DNA of 5,191 bases from Thermotoga sp. (GTDB lineage: Bacteria; Thermotogota; Thermotogae; B21-G9): positions 1 through 5,191 of the forward strand of contig QNAU01000102.1 of assembly GCA_003641545.1 (NCBI GenBank), written 5' to 3'. The notes beneath the pieces were generated by a model. The model was not told the origin of the DNA and made no database searches. It saw only the letters and a program-made list of their open reading frames with translations. Both the position numbers and the translations under genes were made by a program. Below, piece by piece: positions 1-5,191 of the stretch (the first letter of the stretch is position 1; each line of letters begins with the position of its first letter).

Positions 1-473
1 GTCAGTATGTTCACGTTGAGAATCTTAGACAATCCAAGTTCGACTTCTATCTTCTTACTCCGTTCATCGTATCTCAGATTGAATCCCATTATTTCCGCGA
101 TCTCGCGAAGAGGTATGTAGGATCTCCCATTTTCTATGAACGGCATGTTTCTCAACGTGAATATCTCGTTGTTTCTCCAAACCCTCCCACTCCTCGTGAA
201 TATCTTTATCTCCGTTTTACCGTATTCGAGGATTACACACTTGTGTGCGGAATCCCAATCGACATCCGCACCTATGGCTCTCGCGAATGCAACGGATTGT
301 ATGTAGAGAACCCCATCTTTAACTTCGAGGTATTCATCGTCTATGCTTCTCCAACCTATGTTCAAAATCACGGAGAATGAAAGGATCGGGAACAGTAGAG
401 TGATCAAGAGAACAACTGTAAGAATTCCTCCTCGTTGTAAACCACGTATCCTTCCTCCATCAGAAGAGAACAT
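1..473 (-). CDS. Copper amine oxidase N-terminal-like (stalk domain) envelope protein, 3' end outside window
   Basis: The reading frame is open from an ATG at 473 to the left edge (157 codons seen, no stop), so the C-terminus is missing. Residues about 8-14 carry arginines and are followed by a hydrophobic stretch (about 17-37, containing ILTVVLLITLLFPILSF), which looks like a signal peptide or signal anchor, so the protein is probably exported or held on the outer face of the cytoplasmic membrane. After it come two halves of a copper-amine-oxidase-N1-like domain: one around VKDGVLYIQSVAFARAIGA and a clearer one around SYIPLREIAEIMGFNLRYDE then KKIEVEL, matching the family pattern of Y-[IV]-P-L-R, a-E, hG and a closing beta strand. 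These are non-catalytic beta domains in many secreted proteins, so no copper enzyme is implied. Start choice: ATG 473 has GAGG at 480-483 with 6 nt spacing and keeps the charged n-region. A TTG at 407 would avoid the 70-nt overlap with the DUF523 gene but loses both. The function of the missing part is unknown. Confidence 0.8.
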   Translation of the reverse strand, partial: MFSSDGGRIRGLQRGGILTVVLLITLLFPILSFSVILNIGWRSIDDEYLEVKDGVLYIQSVAFARAIGADVDWDSAHKCVILEYGKTEIKIFTRSGRVWRNNEIFTLRNMPFIENGRSYIPLREIAEIMGFNLRYDERSKKIEVELGLSKILNVNIL

Positions 474-3400
474 GTGAATCCTCTCCCCCTCACCAACTTG
501 CCGGTAAAACTACCATCGTATATGTGATACTTTCCACAGGATGGACTTCGAGATTTGAGAATGATGAGATCAGGTGAAACCCTTCTCACCACCTTCAAGG
601 TTTCAAAGGCACCCCTCTTAAAATATTCCGTCACATCCTCTCCAAATTCGTTGATGACCCTACCATTTAAAATTTCGGATCTTGGTCTCGGTGTTCCTAA
701 TCCACCCAGCTGTTCTGGACATACCGGGACCACTATGAAAGGTTTCAAGATTTGAACCAATTTTCTGTTGAGAGAATTACCCCCATCGTATCTTGTGTTC
801 AAGCCGAGTAAACAAGCGCTTACAACCACAACCACTTTTTCAGTTTCCCCCGGCACCTGCTTTGGAATTGGAGGTTGCGAACTTGAACGGAGTGGGAGGA
901 AGGAAAGCGAGAGGATCTCTCACCTTGTTCAAGTAGTGAACCTCAAAATGAAGATGTGGACCTGTGCTTCTACCGGTGCTACCTACCCTTCCGATTATTT
1001 CCCCCTGTTTCACCTTCTGCCCTATGTAAACATCTATCTTGCTCAGATGACCAAACCTGAATTTGAACGATCCACTCGATATCTCCACCGTCAAACCATA
1101 TCCTCCCATATTACCGGCGAATGTAACCACACCATCCATCGGAGCGAATATGGGGGTACCTATGGGAGCTGCTATATCTATCCCCCTGTGAAACTGTTTT
1201 TTCTTCGTTATTGGGTGTATCCTCCATCCGAACGGGGAGGAGATCACCCCGTAAATGGGCCAGAGTATTCTTCCATCCCTGTTGAAGAACTTTCCTATTA
1301 TGCTCTTGGGAACGAATATGATATCACCTGGATGAATTATCTCATCCATGGAAAGATCGTTCGCCAAGCTCAGTGAAAAAAGATCCGTGAAGAATCTGTG
1401 AGCTATTCCGGATAACGTGTCCCCCTTCTGAACTATGTATATGTATCCCTCGGGATAATACATCTTCAATCTTTGTCCGATCATCAATCCGTTCGGATCG
1501 ATTCCGTCGTTCCAATCGAGGATGCTGGATTCGGATATGAAGAAATACCTTGCTATGGATGAAACGGTATCGCCTGGTTTAACTGTATAGGTGTACTGAA
1601 GGTATGGCACGGAGAGGAGAGAACATACCAAGAATGTGGAAAAAATGAACGAAAGGATTCTATATGATCTCGACAAGTTTTTCCGGTATCTTGTAGGCTG
1701 GGAGAACATAATCCGCGTATCCCTCCTCTATAACCGACTTTGGCATGCCGAAGACGACACAGGTTTCCTCCGATTCAGCTATCACCACACCACCGTAGTA
1801 CTTAACTTTGAATGCTCCCTTCGTTCCATCCCTTCCCATTCCCGTCATGACAACCATTACAGTTTTACCCTTGTATATCTCGGCAACCCTGTCTGCGGTG
1901 AAATCGGCTGCCGGTCTGACACCGTTTATCTTCGGTCCATCGTCGAGAAAGGTGACTATCTTCGAATTGACCGCCTTGACGCCAAGATGATAATCTCCCG
2001 GTGCAACGTACACGGTCCCTTTCTCTATCTCCATACCGTTCTGCGCCTCAACCACCTTCAACTTGGAGATCCTGTTCAATCTCTCCGCAAGGGATTTCGT
2101 GAAACCTCTTGGCATGTGTTGAACGAGAATCACCGGTGCGGGGAAATTTTCGGGCAGATTTGGAATTACTTGATCGAGTGATCTCGGTCCCCCCGTGGAG
2201 GAAGCTATCAGGACGATCTTTCCGGTTGACACCAGAGGCTTCATCCTGGGAAGGGATATCCTCCTGGGTTTCATCAAGATCTTCGCCGGATCTATCCTCA
2301 TCACATCCCTGATCTTCTGTAGAATCTCGTTCGAGATCTTCCTTATGTCCATCGAGATGGAACCGGATGGTTTCTGTATGAAATCACATGCACCGTTCGA
2401 TAAAGCTTCTATCGTTATATCCGCACCTTCATGGGTTAAACTGCTTATCATTATCACACGTGTGGGAGCCTTCTTCATGATGAGCTTCAAAGCTTCCAAT
2501 CCGTTTAACTTCGGCATCTCCACGTCGAGTGTGATGACATCTGGCTTGAGCTTGACAGCCTTTTCAACCGCTTCGAATCCATCCTTGGCGAAGCCAACAA
2601 CCTTCATATCATCTTGGGAATCTATCATGTCTTTGAGAACCATCCTCATAAATGCGGAATCATCAACCACGAGAACATTTATCTTTCTCTTCGAAGAGCT
2701 GTTTTCCATGAAGTATCCCACCCCTGTATTCTGGATCACCTTTATTCTACCACAACGAACCGCTTTGAATCCTTCAGTTGAAGATGAAGTAAAATATCAT
2801 TCCGATGAAAAACATCGTGAAACTGTGGATCTGAAAGTTCAAAGCATACACCCTCGGTTTTTCGATCTCCCCTTTGACCAACCTGTATGACAGAAGGTTG
2901 GCAAGTGAGGACAGCATGGAGCCGAATCCTCCAACACTGACACCCCAGAGCAGGTCCTTCCAATTCTTCGTGAAATCCGCGAAGAACAGTGCACTTGGAA
3001 CGTTGCTTATGACTTGACTCAAGAGGGAAGAGAAGATGAAAACACGATGAGCGCTCTCGTGCAGATTCAACTTTAGGATGTGGATCAGGTTGTCAGTCAG
3101 TCCGAAGAAGAGGATGAATAGAAACAGCAGTGGATAATCTATTTTGAGGGATTCTCTATCAAAGATGAGAGCGTAAGCAATGGGAATGAATCCGAGATAC
3201 ATTGGAGCCAGCCTGAGGACGGATAAAATAAACAGCATGAAAAAGAGAGAATAGATGATGGCTGATACTCTATCCATCCTCTCATGGAAAGATTTCTCCC
3301 GTTCCTTAGCTTCACATTCCCTACACCTGGTCAGGCACAGGAGTATGAATCCCAGCGACAGGAGGACGAACGGGTATATAGCCAGGATGAATTCGTGGAA

Positions 3401-5191
3401 GTCAAGATGGTAGAAGTAATATATGAATATATTCTGAGGATTTCCAAATGGTGTCAGGGCAGAACCTCCGTTTGAAGCCAAAGTTTCGAGAATGATCAAC
3501 CTTTCCCTGTTCTTCACCTTCAGTTTCAGAGTCAGTGGAACAACGGTGAGTATTGCAACATCGTTCGTGACGAACATGGACAGAAAGAATGTGAAGGTAA
3601 CCAGTTTCAAGGGTATGAACCTTCCACCCTCCACCTTCCACGACAGGTATCTGAGGAATCCGCTTCTCTCGAGACCTTTTACGATTATCAAGAAGACCAT
3701 GATGGTGAACACCGTTTTGAAATCGTTTAAAGTATATCTTGGAATCCTTTTGAGGGATATTGAAGTGATCAAAAGGATGACCATTAACACCAGCAGAATG
3801 AATTCTTTTTTGATGAGTTTCAAAATTGAATCCAACTTCACGATGTGCTTCCTCCTCAAGACAACACTTCCAAGATTCTACCATCCTTTCTCGATTCCGA
3901 TGATTTCTCATTCTTAAAATTCGCGAAACATCATGGACTTTAAGAACGGATAGAATATCCCAGTCGGATGCTCAACTTGGGAGGTCGAACGATGAAGATC
4001 GTCGTCGTTGGGTTGCAGTGGGGAGATGAGGGAAAAGGAAAGGTTGTCAGTCACTTTTCGAGAAAATTCGACTGGATCGTGAGATATTCCGGTGGGTCGA
4101 ATGCTGGGCATACAGTCCACATGGATGGAAAGAAGTATGTGAATCATCTTCTACCCTGTGTGGATCCGAGAGGGAAATCCAAAGGATACCTTGGTCCCGG
4201 GATGGTTCTGAATCTGGAAAGGTTGGTGAACGAAATTGAATCCCTGGAAAGGATCTTTCCTGGAATATCCAAGAGGTTTTACCTCGATCTGAATGCAACG
4301 CTTGTCCTCAGCTGGCACATTGTGGAGGACGAGTTGATAGAAAATATGAGGATGAATCCCATAGGAACGACAAAAAATGGGATAGGACCAGCATACAAGG
4401 ATAAGGTGTCGAGGGATGGCATCAAACTCTATCACCTGTTCGATGAAAGTTCTCTCTCCTCGAAACTCGAGGAGCTTTACCATCTGAAAACCAGATTTTT
4501 CGGGGAAAATCTTGAAAAGCCCGAAAGCTTGAAGAGGAGGTTGCTTGAAGATCTCGAAAAACTCGGAACCATGGGTGTCAAATTCACGACAACCATGGAT
4601 ATGAGGAAGGAGTTCGAAGGATCGAAGATTTTATTCGAAGGATCGCAGGGAGTCTTATTGGATGTGAATTTCGGAACCTACCCATACGTGACATCATCAT
4701 CCTGCACGAGCTGGGGAATATTCGAGGGATTTCAATTCCTCAAGATCGATGAAACGATTGGGGTTTTCAAAGCCTACGTAACCAGAGTTGGGAACGGCCC
4801 ATTTCCAACGGAAATGGAAGATCAGTTGGAAGATACGATAAGAAGGAAGGGGATGGAATACGGTGCAACGACTGGAAGACCAAGAAGGATTGGATGGCTC
4901 GACCTACCGGCTTTGAGGTATTCCATAATATCCTCGAATGTCTCAGAACTTGTTCTGACGAAGGCGGATGTTTTGAACGGTTTGGATAGATTGAAAATTT
5001 GCACCCAATACGAAGTGGAAGGTGAGCTCAAAGAAATTCCAACCACTCCGGAAGATTTTGAAAAGGCGAAGCCCGTATATCGTGAGATCGATGGGTGGAA
5101 GGATCTGAAAGATGGGAAATTCGAAGAATTTGTGAGGATGGTGGAAACGGAGCTGAGGATCAAGATAAATTACGTCTCATATGGACCAGGA

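Overview
The window reads as chromosomal DNA from an anaerobic thermophilic bacterium, most likely of the order Thermotogales (Thermotoga or a close relative). This rests on a mid-40s GC impression, heavy use of AGA/AGG and ATA codons, tightly overlapping genes, strong GGAGG-type ribosome binding sites with frequent GTG starts, and a CheB protein that, from memory, closely resembles Thermotoga maritima CheB. No alignment was run, so the placement is an inference.

Layout. Positions 1-3841 hold five genes on the minus strand, read right to left: a citrate/arsenite-permease-like (ArsB/NhaD superfamily) membrane transporter (2774-3841), the chemotaxis methylesterase CheB (1660-2709), a membrane-anchored LysM-LysM-M23 peptidoglycan endopeptidase (840-1709), a small DUF523/TudS-like putative iron-sulfur protein (404-835), and a secreted or anchored copper-amine-oxidase-N-like stalk protein that runs off the left edge (1-473). 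On the plus strand, purA (adenylosuccinate synthetase) starts at 3992 and runs off the right edge, missing only its last residues. The transporter and purA are divergent and share a control region of about 150 bp (3842-3991). No RNA gene, insertion sequence, CRISPR array, frameshift or convincing rho-independent terminator was seen.

How the genes work together. cheB, the LysM-M23 gene, the DUF523 gene and the stalk gene are packed with overlaps or a gap of 4 nt, so they probably form one translationally coupled unit. An extended -10 element (TGGTAGAAT) lies in the short gap between the transporter and cheB, and the same nine bases precede the transporter, so cheB and its followers may be transcribed both from the transporter promoter and from their own. 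The unit joins a motility enzyme with two cell-envelope proteins and one probable Fe-S enzyme. The transporter's substrate cannot be read from sequence. purA is a housekeeping purine gene in a separate transcription unit.

Nothing here is clearly a new biological system. The most useful leads are the mixed chemotaxis/envelope operon, the TudS-like protein, the dyad-rich divergent promoter region and the repeated extended -10 element.
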